From NCBI GenBank assembly GCA_964424565.1, contig CAYRIZ010000021.1, positions 1 to 31,603 of the forward strand: 31,603 nucleotides of DNA, given 5' to 3'. Below are positions 8,478 through 17,600 of this stretch, piece after piece. How positions within the stretch are numbered: position 1 is the stretch's first letter; each line of letters begins with the position of its first letter. A program made the translations under genes and the position numbers. The stretch comes from Avisuccinivibrio sp964424565. Lineage in GTDB: Bacteria; Pseudomonadota; Gammaproteobacteria; Enterobacterales; Succinivibrionaceae. Below the pieces are notes generated by a model. It was not told the DNA's origin, did no database searches, and was given only the letters and a program-made list of their open reading frames with translations.

Positions 8478-8948
8478 ATGCACAAATACCCGCGTATCAT
8501 GGCTCTTATCGCCTCAGTTCTTTCCTTTACGGCAGTTCAGGCGGCTGACAGCGCAGCTCCCGCCGGAGCGGCAGGGCCGGAGCTGCCTTATCCCTCAGGC
8601 TGGAGCGTGGAAAACAATCCCAGCGTGGAAAATTCCCTGTCCTATTTGCATGAAAGCGGTGAAATAGCCGTCAACGTCACCTATATTGCCGGCAGCGCCG
8701 GTCAGAACATCTCCCCTGAAGCCTATGCCCGGGTGGCCGCCGAGCAGCTCAACTGTGATCTGCCGGTAAGATCCAACTTAATTGAACAGGCCTGGTCCTT
8801 TGAGTGTGAGCAGTCAGGCGTGGAGGCCATAGTTTACGGTCAGGAGGGGAATCTGGTGCTCCTTTCCATCTCCGGGCGTAATAATGAAACTGAAGAGCAG
8901 CTGGAAAACTTCATCCGCTTCCTGGCCTATCAGTCCCGCCGCGGCTGA
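8478..8948 (+). CDS. Small exported protein of unknown function
   Basis: A 156-aa protein. ATG 8478 is preferred because AAAGGA (8465-8470) precedes it at seven bases and it opens a clear signal peptide (MHKYPR, a hydrophobic core, cleavage near VQA-AD). An in-frame upstream ATG at 8349 would add 43 residues with no export signal at the N-terminus. The mature protein begins with an Ala/Pro linker, then a small folded domain of about 110 residues. Its two cysteines (NCDLP and FECEQ) could make a periplasmic disulfide. I see no catalytic motif. It is monocistronic between the adk terminator and the AraC gene. Confidence 0.75.
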   Translation: MHKYPRIMALIASVLSFTAVQAADSAAPAGAAGPELPYPSGWSVENNPSVENSLSYLHESGEIAVNVTYIAGSAGQNISPEAYARVAAEQLNCDLPVRSNLIEQAWSFECEQSGVEAIVYGQEGNLVLLSISGRNNETEEQLENFIRFLAYQSRRG

Positions 8949-9042
8949 TTTTCCGGTAGCCCCTAAGGCTTCAGCGCCGCTGTGAACTTATGAGCCTTCC
9001 TCCGGTCTAAGGCTGCAGATTTGCAGACATAAGGAGGAATGA

Positions 9043-9936
9043 ATGAATGCAGAGCTGAGGCCTGATCCTGTACACTATCCTGCGGACAGCAGGGAACTGC
9101 CGCTTACTGTCCATGTTTGGAATGGAGATTGTGCGCATTTTCAGGTGGCGCTGCACTGGCATGACGAAATTGAACTGCTGCGCCTGGAAAGCGGGACCTT
9201 TCTGTATCAGTCCGCCTGCAAAAGTCTGCTCATCAAGGCTCCGGCTGTGATCCTGATCCCAGGCGGCAGCCTGCATGGCTTTACTGTGTCTGATTACGGC
9301 CGGGAGCAGGTGGTGATCTTCAATCCGCAGCTGATGGTCTTCAGGGAAGCCGATCCGGTGCAGGATTACTGCCGGCGCATGCTTTGTGCGAACAATTTAC
9401 GTGAACTGATTTTGCAGCCTGAGGCTGAACATTTCGCTGAGATCTTTGCGCTCACCGGCAGGGTGGTACAGCAGGCACTGCAGCCTGAGGCTCTGCATGA
9501 TGCCCGCTTTCTGCTGATCAAGGCAGATCTGATTCGCATCGCGGCGCTGTTGTGCAGCAGTGACTGCCTGCAGACCGCCCGCATCACCGCCGGGGAATAC
9601 CGTCAGGAGCAGGAAGCGCGCATCCGCAGACTGATCACCTACGTAGCCGAACACTATCCCTATCCCATAGGCATTGAAGATGCTGCCCGGGCCTGCGATC
9701 TCTCGCCCAATTATCTGTCGGAGTACTTCAGCCGTACCCTCAATCAGACCTTTAGTGAATATCTGCTGTGCTTTCGCCTGAAAAAGGCTTCACAGCTGCT
9801 GCTTTCCACCGATCTGCCGATAAATCAGATTGCCTTAAACTGCGGTTTTGAGAGCAGAAGTTATTTCTACCGCCGTTTCAGGCAGCTCTTTGGTATGACC
9901 CCGCAGAGCCACCGCCGCCTCCGGCAGACCACCTGA
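9043..9936 (+). CDS. AraC-family transcriptional regulator
   Basis: A 297-aa protein. The N-terminal ~130 residues look like an AraC-type cupin sensor domain, with HWHDEIELLRLESG and a later ILIPGGSLHGF strand pair. The C-terminal ~100 residues contain the double helix-turn-helix of the AraC/XylS family: IEDAARACDLSPNYLSEYF is the first HTH, and INQIALNCGFESRSYFYRRF with FGMTPQSHRR is the second HTH and its signature. It is a DNA-binding regulator, probably of a sugar or other small-molecule response; the ligand cannot be read from the sequence. ATG 9043 follows AAGGAGG (9031-9037). It is convergent with the phosphoethanolamine transferase gene, only 22 bp separating their 3' ends, so there is no evidence that it regulates that gene. 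Confidence 0.93.
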   Translation: MNAELRPDPVHYPADSRELPLTVHVWNGDCAHFQVALHWHDEIELLRLESGTFLYQSACKSLLIKAPAVILIPGGSLHGFTVSDYGREQVVIFNPQLMVFREADPVQDYCRRMLCANNLRELILQPEAEHFAEIFALTGRVVQQALQPEALHDARFLLIKADLIRIAALLCSSDCLQTARITAGEYRQEQEARIRRLITYVAEHYPYPIGIEDAARACDLSPNYLSEYFSRTLNQTFSEYLLCFRLKKASQLLLSTDLPINQIALNCGFESRSYFYRRFRQLFGMTPQSHRRLRQTT

Positions 9937-9958
9937 GGCGCGCTGTCATCAGCATCTC

Positions 9959-11620
9959 TCAGCTGCTGCAGCTGTTGAAGATGTCCAGGGACTGATTGTA
10001 TTCTGCTGCCTTAATCTGCAGTATGCCCAGCAGCGAATGAAAGAAGTTGTCATGGGAGAAGCTGCCGCTGCGGGCTTTGCCGGCCAGACACTGCTTATCT
10101 ATATTAAGCACGGAGGCAGTGCTTTGGGGCAGCCACAGCTGCAGGGGCACGTGAGTCTGCTCTTCCGGGGCCACCGATCTGGGGGCGGCATGCAGATAGA
10201 TGCCGTTTTCTCCCAGGGATTCACCATGATCTGATATGTACAGCAGCATGGGGTCAAACTGATCCATGCGTTCTTCCAGCACATTGATGAGATCGTAAAT
10301 CACCCGGTCGGTATAGAGAATGCTGTTGTCGTAGGCATTGATGATTTCCTCGCGGCTGCACTTTTCCACATCAGGCCGGCTGCAGTCAGGAGTAAAGACG
10401 CGGAACTCTTCGGGATAGCGCTCATAGTAACGCGGCCCGTGGGAGCCGATGAAATGAAAGGCCAGCACGGTGTCCCGGCTGATGTTCTCAGTCAGTTTCC
10501 TGGCATAATTCACAAAGATCCCGTCACGGCAGGTGCTGCCGTCACAAAAGGTGCTGTCATCAGGTGAGATCTGCAGAGTGGTGACCCTTTTGCATACGCC
10601 TTTGCAGCCGGCATCATTGTCCAGCCACAGCACATCGTAGCCGGCTTTTTGGATGACATCGAGCACCCCCTCGCGGTTTTTGGCCTTCCGGGGAGAGAAC
10701 TCTGCCCGCGGCAGATTGGAAAACATGCATGGCACTGAATAGGCAGTGGCAGTACCGCAGGATCTGACCTCAGCAAAGCTGATGACTTTTTCCTTATCAG
10801 AGTACTGATTGGTAGGCCGCGGGTAGCCCAGTGCCGAAAAGTTGTCGGCGCGGGCGGTTTCGCCCAAAATCAGCAGCATCAGCCGTGGTTTGGCCTGCAG
10901 CTGCCTGGTGGCTCCTTCACCCAGGGCTGTATAGGAATCGTCCCTGGACCATGAGGACAGAGCATATTTTGCCGCTGAATACACATAGGAAGCCGGCAGG
11001 ATCTCCTTGTTCATGACTGGGTTGTTGCGCCCGATAAAACTGTACTGCTGATAGAAGGGAAAAATACAGATCGCCGCCAGCCCGAGCACAGCGGTCAGGG
11101 CAGCAAAGCGCTGCAGCTGCGCCCGCAGGAATGAAGGATAGTAGATTTTGATGCGCAGCAGCAGTAAGGCAGGCAGGACGCCCAGCAGCAGTACAGCCGT
11201 CAGCGAGGAAGTGGAGATATAGGAAGCCGCTTCTGCCGCATTGGTCTCCATAAAATTGATCAGCATATTGCCGTCCAGGATAATGCCGTAGCTGACTGTG
11301 GCATAAGTGGCTGCAGCACAGGTCAAAAGCAGCAGAGCGCCAAAGGGCTTAATCAGCCAGCGCCAGGAGCAGGTCAGCAGCAAAGCCGCGTTCATCAGCA
11401 AAAAGAGTGCCATCGGCACCGAAAGGCTGAACAAAAGAGGCAGATCACTGCTTTGGGCAATTATTGCCCGGACATGACGCCAGAAACTCAGATTAGAGAC
11501 AGAGGAAAACCAGACCGCCAGCAGGGCTGTAACCCACAGAAAATGCACTGGCCGGCGGCGCTGCAGGATCTGCAGGCAGTACTCTGCGCCTGATTTTAGG
11601 GAAAATCCCGTAAATTTCAT
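9959..11620 (-). CDS. eptA: Phosphoethanolamine transferase (EptA/MCR-like)
   Basis: A 553-aa protein of the inner-membrane alkaline-phosphatase superfamily that transfers phosphoethanolamine from phosphatidylethanolamine to lipid A. Such modification lowers surface negative charge and reduces sensitivity to polymyxins and cationic peptides. The N-terminal ~190 residues hold about five membrane segments and the family pattern NMLINFMETNAAEA. The periplasmic catalytic domain has GETARADNF, giving metal-binding E254 and nucleophile T255, and SDHGES, giving D464-H465. Eight cysteines (288, 298, 339, 343, 359, 364, 413, 421) match the multiple disulfides of EptA. ATG 11620 has a GGAG eight bases upstream. 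The exact acceptor is inferred from family; another PEtN transferase subgroup is possible. Confidence 0.9.
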   Translation of the reverse strand: MKFTGFSLKSGAEYCLQILQRRRPVHFLWVTALLAVWFSSVSNLSFWRHVRAIIAQSSDLPLLFSLSVPMALFLLMNAALLLTCSWRWLIKPFGALLLLTCAAATYATVSYGIILDGNMLINFMETNAAEAASYISTSSLTAVLLLGVLPALLLLRIKIYYPSFLRAQLQRFAALTAVLGLAAICIFPFYQQYSFIGRNNPVMNKEILPASYVYSAAKYALSSWSRDDSYTALGEGATRQLQAKPRLMLLILGETARADNFSALGYPRPTNQYSDKEKVISFAEVRSCGTATAYSVPCMFSNLPRAEFSPRKAKNREGVLDVIQKAGYDVLWLDNDAGCKGVCKRVTTLQISPDDSTFCDGSTCRDGIFVNYARKLTENISRDTVLAFHFIGSHGPRYYERYPEEFRVFTPDCSRPDVEKCSREEIINAYDNSILYTDRVIYDLINVLEERMDQFDPMLLYISDHGESLGENGIYLHAAPRSVAPEEQTHVPLQLWLPQSTASVLNIDKQCLAGKARSGSFSHDNFFHSLLGILQIKAAEYNQSLDIFNSCSS

Positions 11621-11929
11621 GATGAGCTCCGATGATCAATGAGATAAGCATGCCGGATCTGATGCCGGCCTTTTGCCTCTTTGAGGGGAGCTCCTGATTG
11701 AAAGTTCAGCCGCCGGCAGGAGCCTGGGTCCGGTACCAAGGCGCTTTTCCATGCCTGATGCATTAATCAGACAGAAAACAGGGCTTTGACGAGGGATTTT
11801 TCCTTGTTTATGGCACTCATTTTTTCCTGCGGCAGCCGCCGGAATGTAAAGTCACGGCTGTTTTTGGCAGGGGAGGGAGCTGGCCGGTCAGCCGGGGCAC
11901 GGGGCAGCGGCTGTGTATGAGAGCAGTGA
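11621..11929. other. Non-coding spacer between eptA and the methyltransferase gene
   Basis: About 300 bases with no convincing gene. It must hold the eptA promoter (leftward). I see a short inverted repeat CTGAT-GCATTA-ATCAG at 11755-11770 and a GCCGG/CCGGC stem near 11655 followed by a T-rich stretch, but no consensus promoter I would trust. Confidence 0.5.
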
Positions 11930-11946
11930 AATGCATCTGGTGCATT
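11930..11946. promoter_or_regulatory. Palindromic site upstream of methyltransferase
   Basis: AATGCA (11930-11935) and TGCATT (11941-11946) are perfect inverted arms around TCTGG. The site lies just ahead of an AT-rich promoter-like stretch and is a plausible operator. Confidence 0.4.
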
Positions 11947-11949
11947 ACT

Positions 11950-11992
11950 TTGTAAATAATAAAAGCTGTTTGTTTATACTATACAAATAGTA
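11950..11992 (+). promoter_or_regulatory. AT-rich promoter region with overlapping palindrome
   Basis: Possible elements are TTGTAA (11950-11955) and TATACT (11975-11980), though the spacing of 19 bases is long. A second perfect palindrome, TACTAT-ACAA-ATAGTA (11977-11992), overlaps the would-be -10. Binding there would block initiation, so self-regulation of the downstream gene is plausible. The exact transcription start is uncertain. Confidence 0.4.
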
Positions 11993-12026
11993 CAATTGTG
12001 TTTAATCCAGTCGGGCATTCCATCAT

Positions 12027-14036
12027 ATGTTTGAAGAAAAAATAGATGTATCAGATACGTCTGTACTTAAGGAACTGCTGTCAGATAAAAGTACAGGTAA
12101 AAATATTATCTGGGCGTCTGATTATTACTGCGAGCAATATGGAGATGGATTTGGATTTTATGATCAAATTTTTCCAGAAATGATCACGGGGACATTCTCA
12201 GTAATTCAGCCCAGAATCATAAAAGAGAAAGAAAAACAACATCAAAGAACCAAATCCATGGCCGAAGTCTTTACTCCGTCCTGGATCTGCAATCAACAGA
12301 TTAATTTGATAGATGAAGACTGGTTCGGCAGAACAGGGGTATTTAATACTGAGTGCGGCAGCTCATGGCAAACCAATCCGGAGAAAATAGAATTTACCGC
12401 AGAACATCCCTGGCAGGAATATGTAGATGCCAACAGGCTGGAAATTACCTGCGGGGAGGCTCCTTATTTAGTGAGCAGGTACGATACAGTAACCGGCGCT
12501 CTGATAGATCTTAAGGACAGAATAGGCCTGCTGGACCGCAAACTCAGGGTGGTCAGGGAAAACTGCTCCACTGAAGCCCAGTGGCATCACTGGTCCCAAA
12601 GAGCTTTCCAAAGTTCCTATGGTTTTGAGTATATGGGGGACAGTCTGCTGCTGGCCAGAGAAAATCTGCTTTATACATATGCAGACTCTGCAAGAGACTT
12701 TCTAAACAGAGACCCCAGGCGCAGCGAGCTTGAAAGCATTGCCCATATAATCTCATGGAATATCTGGCAGATGGACGGAATTACCAAATGTGTGCCCTGT
12801 CAGACCAGGATCAAAGCGGCGGCAAATAAAAATCTGCCTGATCATGCCCATGAATGCACTGCCTGTCAGATTTATGACTGGCAGGCTGATCGTAAGGTAA
12901 CCTTTGCGTCAATTACTGCTGAAAATCATCACGGCTGCCTGAAAACAGGCGAAACCACACTAAAAAGTGATTTGCAGCCTGATGATTTGCCGGCAAATGC
13001 TGCTGCAGACCTGCGCATCAGTATGAAATTCCAGGCAGTACCAGGCAATCCTCCATATCAGGAAACCACGGACAACACCAGTGATTTTCCTGTATATCAT
13101 CTCTTCATGGATATTGCTTCTTCATTGGCAGATAAATCCACCTTTATTACCCCGGCCAGATTTTTAACCGGCGCCGGCAAGACCCCCAAAGAGTGGAATG
13201 ACAAAATACTAAATGATGAGCATTTTAAGGTAGCGGCTTATTTCCCTGACAGTACGTACGTATTTCCAGCTGTGGATATCAAAGGCGGGGTGGCCATTAC
13301 TTATCGCGATAATAATGCTGATTTTGGCCGTATTGGTTTCTTTACTCCCTTCAAAGAACTGTCTTCTGTTTTAAGTAAGGTATGCAGTCATAATTTTATT
13401 TCCATTCAAAATATTATTTATCTCTGCTGCAGATTTGATTTGGAAAAATTATATGCAGGGCATCCGCACCTGAAGACCATAATTGGCAGCAACGGCAGGG
13501 AGCGCAGACTGACTACCAATATTTTTTCCCAGGTGGAAATCTTTTCGGAAACCAGCGTGGGGAGTGATGATATTGAAATTTATGGTCTGATCAACAATAA
13601 GAGATATACCAGATTTATCCCGTCCATATTTATAGAAAACATCTCAGATCTTCAGTATTTCAAAGTAATTATTCCCAAATCCAATGGCTCAGGTAAATTC
13701 GGCGAGCCTCTCTCTGCTCCATTTGTCGGAGCTCCCGGCTGCGGCTATTCCCAGTCCTTTATCTCCTTTGGCAGATTCAATAAAGAGTCTGAGGCACAGG
13801 CCTGTCTGAAATACCTTAAGACCAAATTTGTCCGTTGTCTGCTGTCTTCCCTGAAAACCACCCAGGATAATTCCAAGGCGGTATGGGCCCATGTACCGCT
13901 GCAGGATTTTACCGACGGCAGTGATCTTGACTGGTCTTTGCCGGTGGCAGAGCTGGATCGCCAACTCTACTGCAAATACGGCCTTTCAGAGCAGGAAATT
14001 GATTTCATCGAAAGCAAAACCATGGAAATGGCCTGA
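12027..14036 (+). CDS. Solitary Eco57I-like N6-adenine DNA methyltransferase
   Basis: A 669-aa protein. GNPPYQE places the N6-adenine methyltransferase catalytic motif IV at N341-P-P-Y344. LEITCGEAPYL (T141-Y147) is a variant of the SAM-binding motif I. The order of motif I, an insert, then NPPY, and the later DIKGGVAITYRD strand resemble Eco57I-type restriction-modification methylases. Between the two motifs are C255-x-x-C258 and C277-x-x-C280, a likely zinc ribbon. It would methylate adenine in a specific DNA site; whether it also cuts is unknown, and I see no PD-ExK nuclease motif I would defend. No neighbouring specificity or restriction gene is present. The reading frame is visibly more AT-rich than its neighbours, suggesting horizontal acquisition. 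The ATG has no clear Shine-Dalgarno. Confidence 0.82.
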   Translation: MFEEKIDVSDTSVLKELLSDKSTGKNIIWASDYYCEQYGDGFGFYDQIFPEMITGTFSVIQPRIIKEKEKQHQRTKSMAEVFTPSWICNQQINLIDEDWFGRTGVFNTECGSSWQTNPEKIEFTAEHPWQEYVDANRLEITCGEAPYLVSRYDTVTGALIDLKDRIGLLDRKLRVVRENCSTEAQWHHWSQRAFQSSYGFEYMGDSLLLARENLLYTYADSARDFLNRDPRRSELESIAHIISWNIWQMDGITKCVPCQTRIKAAANKNLPDHAHECTACQIYDWQADRKVTFASITAENHHGCLKTGETTLKSDLQPDDLPANAAADLRISMKFQAVPGNPPYQETTDNTSDFPVYHLFMDIASSLADKSTFITPARFLTGAGKTPKEWNDKILNDEHFKVAAYFPDSTYVFPAVDIKGGVAITYRDNNADFGRIGFFTPFKELSSVLSKVCSHNFISIQNIIYLCCRFDLEKLYAGHPHLKTIIGSNGRERRLTTNIFSQVEIFSETSVGSDDIEIYGLINNKRYTRFIPSIFIENISDLQYFKVIIPKSNGSGKFGEPLSAPFVGAPGCGYSQSFISFGRFNKESEAQACLKYLKTKFVRCLLSSLKTTQDNSKAVWAHVPLQDFTDGSDLDWSLPVAELDRQLYCKYGLSEQEIDFIESKTMEMA

Positions 14037-14053
14037 ACAGGCTGCAGATCTTT

Positions 14054-14605
14054 ATGCTGAAAATAGTGGATACGCCTCTGCCTGAGGTCAAAATAATTGA
14101 AGGCCGGCGCTTTGCCGATACCCGCGGCTATTTTACCGAATTGTCCCATGAGTCAGTGCTCAGCCGGGCGCTGAGGCAGCCGCTGCATTTTGTGCAGCAC
14201 AATCTTTCGCTGTCCCATCAGGGGGTACTGCGCGGGGTGCATTATCAAAATCCCTGCCCGCAGGGCAAACTCATTTCCTGCCTGCAGGGAGAGATCTGGG
14301 ATGTGGCTGTGGATCTGCGCCGCTCCTCCCCCAATTTCGGCCGCTGGACGGCGGTGTACTTAAGCGGGGAGCAGCCGCGGCAGTTGTGGATTCCCGAGGG
14401 CTTTGGACACGGCTTCTGCGTTACCCGCGGTGATGCCCTGGTTTTTTATCAGTGCACGCAGGAATATGCCCCGGAGCATGAGCACTGTGTCAATTATGCC
14501 GACGAGACGCTGCAGCTGCCCTGGCCGGTACAGGCAGAGTCTCTGGTGCTCTCCCCCAAGGATAGTGCCGCTCCGCGCCTGCAGGATCAGCCGCTTTTTG
14601 CCTGA
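14054..14605 (+). CDS. rfbC: dTDP-4-dehydrorhamnose 3,5-epimerase
   Basis: A 183-aa cupin enzyme of the dTDP-L-rhamnose pathway that epimerises C3 and C5 of dTDP-4-keto-6-deoxyglucose, supplying rhamnose for O-antigen or capsule. The family signatures are present: FADTRGYFTE near the N-terminus, VLRGVHYQ with the catalytic His, the Lys-bearing QGKLISCLQGEIWDVAVDLR, and WIPEGFGHGF. A Tyr (VFYQCT) sits where the acid catalyst is expected. The length matches the family. It starts 17 bp after the methyltransferase stop with only a weak AGG upstream, so it may be translated from the same mRNA. rfbA, rfbB and rfbD are not in the window, so the gene is separated from its usual partners here. It converges on mfd with 20 bp between stops. 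Confidence 0.95.
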   Translation: MLKIVDTPLPEVKIIEGRRFADTRGYFTELSHESVLSRALRQPLHFVQHNLSLSHQGVLRGVHYQNPCPQGKLISCLQGEIWDVAVDLRRSSPNFGRWTAVYLSGEQPRQLWIPEGFGHGFCVTRGDALVFYQCTQEYAPEHEHCVNYADETLQLPWPVQAESLVLSPKDSAAPRLQDQPLFA

Positions 14606-14625
14606 GGTACGGAGACGACGCCTGT

Positions 14626-17600
14626 TTAATCCGCAGCTTTCTGCTGCTGTGCTGCCCCTAAGGCCAGACTGGAGTGGGCACTTAAGGCGGCCAGCAGCTG
14701 CCGCATCAGCTTAAGCCGCGGCATGGCTGTGGTTTCAGGCAGCCTGTAGCGCAGGGTATTGGGTCCGGACATGCTGTACTCCTTATGGCGGCAGGTGGAA
14801 ATGAGCTTCACCAGATAGCCGGGATCCACCTTATGATCGCTGCCGAACTCAATGAAGCCGCCGCTGCCGTCACCGGCTATGCGTCTGATGCCCAGCCGGC
14901 CGGCCAGCAGCTTCAGCCTGGTGAGGGCAAACAGGTTTTCACTGGCTTCAGGCAGAGAACCAAAACGGTCAATCAGCTCCACCTTAAGATCTTCAAAGCT
15001 CTCCGGGCTCTCACAGGCGGCCAGACGTTTGTACAGGCTCAGACGGGTACTTATATCTGCTATATAGTCATCGGGAAACAGCGCCGGCAGATGCAGATCT
15101 ATATCGCATTCATTTAAGGTGATTTCACTAAGCGAAGGCTCACGTCCTTCCTTTAAGGCCTTGACGGCCTGGGAGAGCATTTCCATATATAAGGAAAAGC
15201 CCACGGATTCTATTTGTCCTGACTGCTCTTCGCCCAGCAGCTCGCCGGCGCCTCTGATCTCCAGATCATGGGTGGCCAGCACAAAGCCGGCTCCCAGCTC
15301 TCCCAGTGAGGCCAGGGCATCGAGGCGTCGTTTGGCATCGCGGGAAATGAGCGGCTCCGGCGGAATGAACAGATAGGCATAAGCCTGATGATGCGATCTG
15401 CCCACGCGCCCGCGCAGCTGATGCAGCTGGGCCAAGCCCAGCAGGTCGGCGCGGTCGATGATGATGGTATTGGCGCTGGGTATATCCAGACCGTTTTCTA
15501 TAATGGTGGAGCACAGCAGCAGATTAAAGCGCTGCCGGTAGAAATCGCGCATCACGCGCTGCAGCTCGCGCTCATTCATCTGGCCGTGCCCTATGTCTAT
15601 TTTGGCTTCAGGCACCAGAGCAGCCAGGTGTTCGGCTGTTTGATTGATGGTGGAAACATCATTGTGCAGATAGTAGACCTGGCCGCCGCGGCGCAGCTCA
15701 CGCATGATGGCCTCGCGCACCAGGGCGTCATTATTCTCATGAATAAAGGTTTTGACTGCCAGACGGTGTTCGGGGGCGGTGGCAATGATGGAGAGATCGC
15801 GCATGCCCTCTATGGCCATGTTCAGGGTGCGGGGAATAGGGGTGGCCGTCAGGGTCAGTAAATCCACCTCAGCGCAGAGCTCCTTTAGGCGCTCCTTTTG
15901 TCTGACGCCGAAGCGGTGTTCCTCATCTACAATCACCAGGCCCAGATCTTTGAATTTGATCTGCCGGGAGAGCAGTTTGTGGGTGCCGATCACTATGTCT
16001 ATGGTGCCGCGCTCGATTTCCCTGATCACGGCATTTTGTTCCTTGACGGATTTAAAGCGGCTGAGCATCTCCACGCTTATGGGAGTGCCGGCAAAGCGCT
16101 CCTTGAAGTTCTGATAATGCTGCTCGGCCAGAATGGTGGTAGGCACCAGCACTGCCGTCTGCCTGCCGTTGTCGGCGGCTACAAAGGCCGCGCGCAGCGC
16201 CACCTCGGTTTTGCCAAAACCCACATCTCCGCACACCAGCCGATCCATAGGCCGGCCCTGCTGCATATCCTGCAGGGTGGCGGCAATGGCTGCCGCCTGA
16301 TCGGGAGTTTCCTCATAGCCAAAGCCGGAGGCAAAGGCTTCCAGAGCCGATTCATTGATATTGAAGCGCCGGCCGGTGCGGCTGGCCCGGCGGGCGTAGA
16401 GATCGAGCAGTTCTGCCGCCACATCGCGTACCTTTTGGGCGGCTTTGTGCTTGCGCCGGCCCCAGGCATCAGATCCCAATTTGGACAGCGGCGGATTTTC
16501 CGCGCCTGAGTAGCGGGCCACTTTATTGAGGGCGGTGATAGGGATATTGAGCATATCGCCGTTTTGGTACTCAATGGCCAGATATTCGCCCCTGATGCCG
16601 CCTATGGTCATGACCTTGAGGCCGCGGTACAGACCTATGCCATGATCTATATGTACCACCACCTGACCTTCAGTAAGCTCCATCAGGTTTTTGATTACCG
16701 CATCCTGCGATACTGCCTGCCGGCGGCTGCGCTGCCGCTGCTTAATCACCTGAAAGCCGAAGATCTCCGTTTCCGTAATAAAGGCCAGCTTGTCTGCCGG
16801 CAGCAGCATGCCCTGCTGTGCCGGACTGATGGTAAGCATCAAGGGCGCGCTGTCTTGCAAAAAGGCCTGCACCGAGGAAGCGGCCTGAATGCCAAATTCC
16901 GCAGTGAGAGCAGCAGGGAGCACTTCCCGCAGGGCATGACGGCGGCCTTCCGACACGGCACAAAGCAGGATCCGCCAGCCCTGTCTTAACAACCCGGAGA
17001 GACGGGCGGTGAAATTCTCCGCGCTGTCCGGGCGTTTGTGGTCAAAGGCAATCTCCGGCACCAGCTGCAGCGGGGCATTGTGTACCCCGGGTTTTTGCAG
17101 CTCCTCGGCAGTAAAACTGCGGGCATTGAGACCTATGCCCGGCCTTTTTTGCAAATTGGCGGTCAGCTCGGCTGGGCTTTGGAAGATGGTATAGGCATCA
17201 AGCGGCGGATGATCTATGTTGCCCCGCAGGGCGGCGGCACGCTGATGTATGTCCACATCGAGGGCGGCGGCAGCCTGCAGGCAGTCTCCGGCCTGAATGA
17301 CCAGGGTATCCTCAGGCAGATAGTCAAACAAAGTGGCACAGTGTCCGAAAAACAGCGGCAGGTAGTATTCTATGCCGGCAGGCACGGCGCCTCTGGAAAT
17401 CGCCTGATAGATGGTGTGATTGCTGAGGTTGGACTGCACAAAGGTGTTGCGGTAATTGCTGCGGAAAACGGCTATGCCTTCCTGGTCCAGCGGAAACTCA
17501 TGGGCCGGCAGCAGCCTGATTTCATCTATGACGGTGGAGGAGCGCTGCGTTTCCACATCAAAGGTGCGGATGGAATCTACTTCCTCGTCAAAAAAGTCAA

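Noticed and set aside
11652..11690. GCCGG/CCGGC hairpin followed by a T-rich stretch as a terminator
   Set aside because: The stem is only five pairs with an 8-base loop, and no plus-strand gene ends upstream of it.
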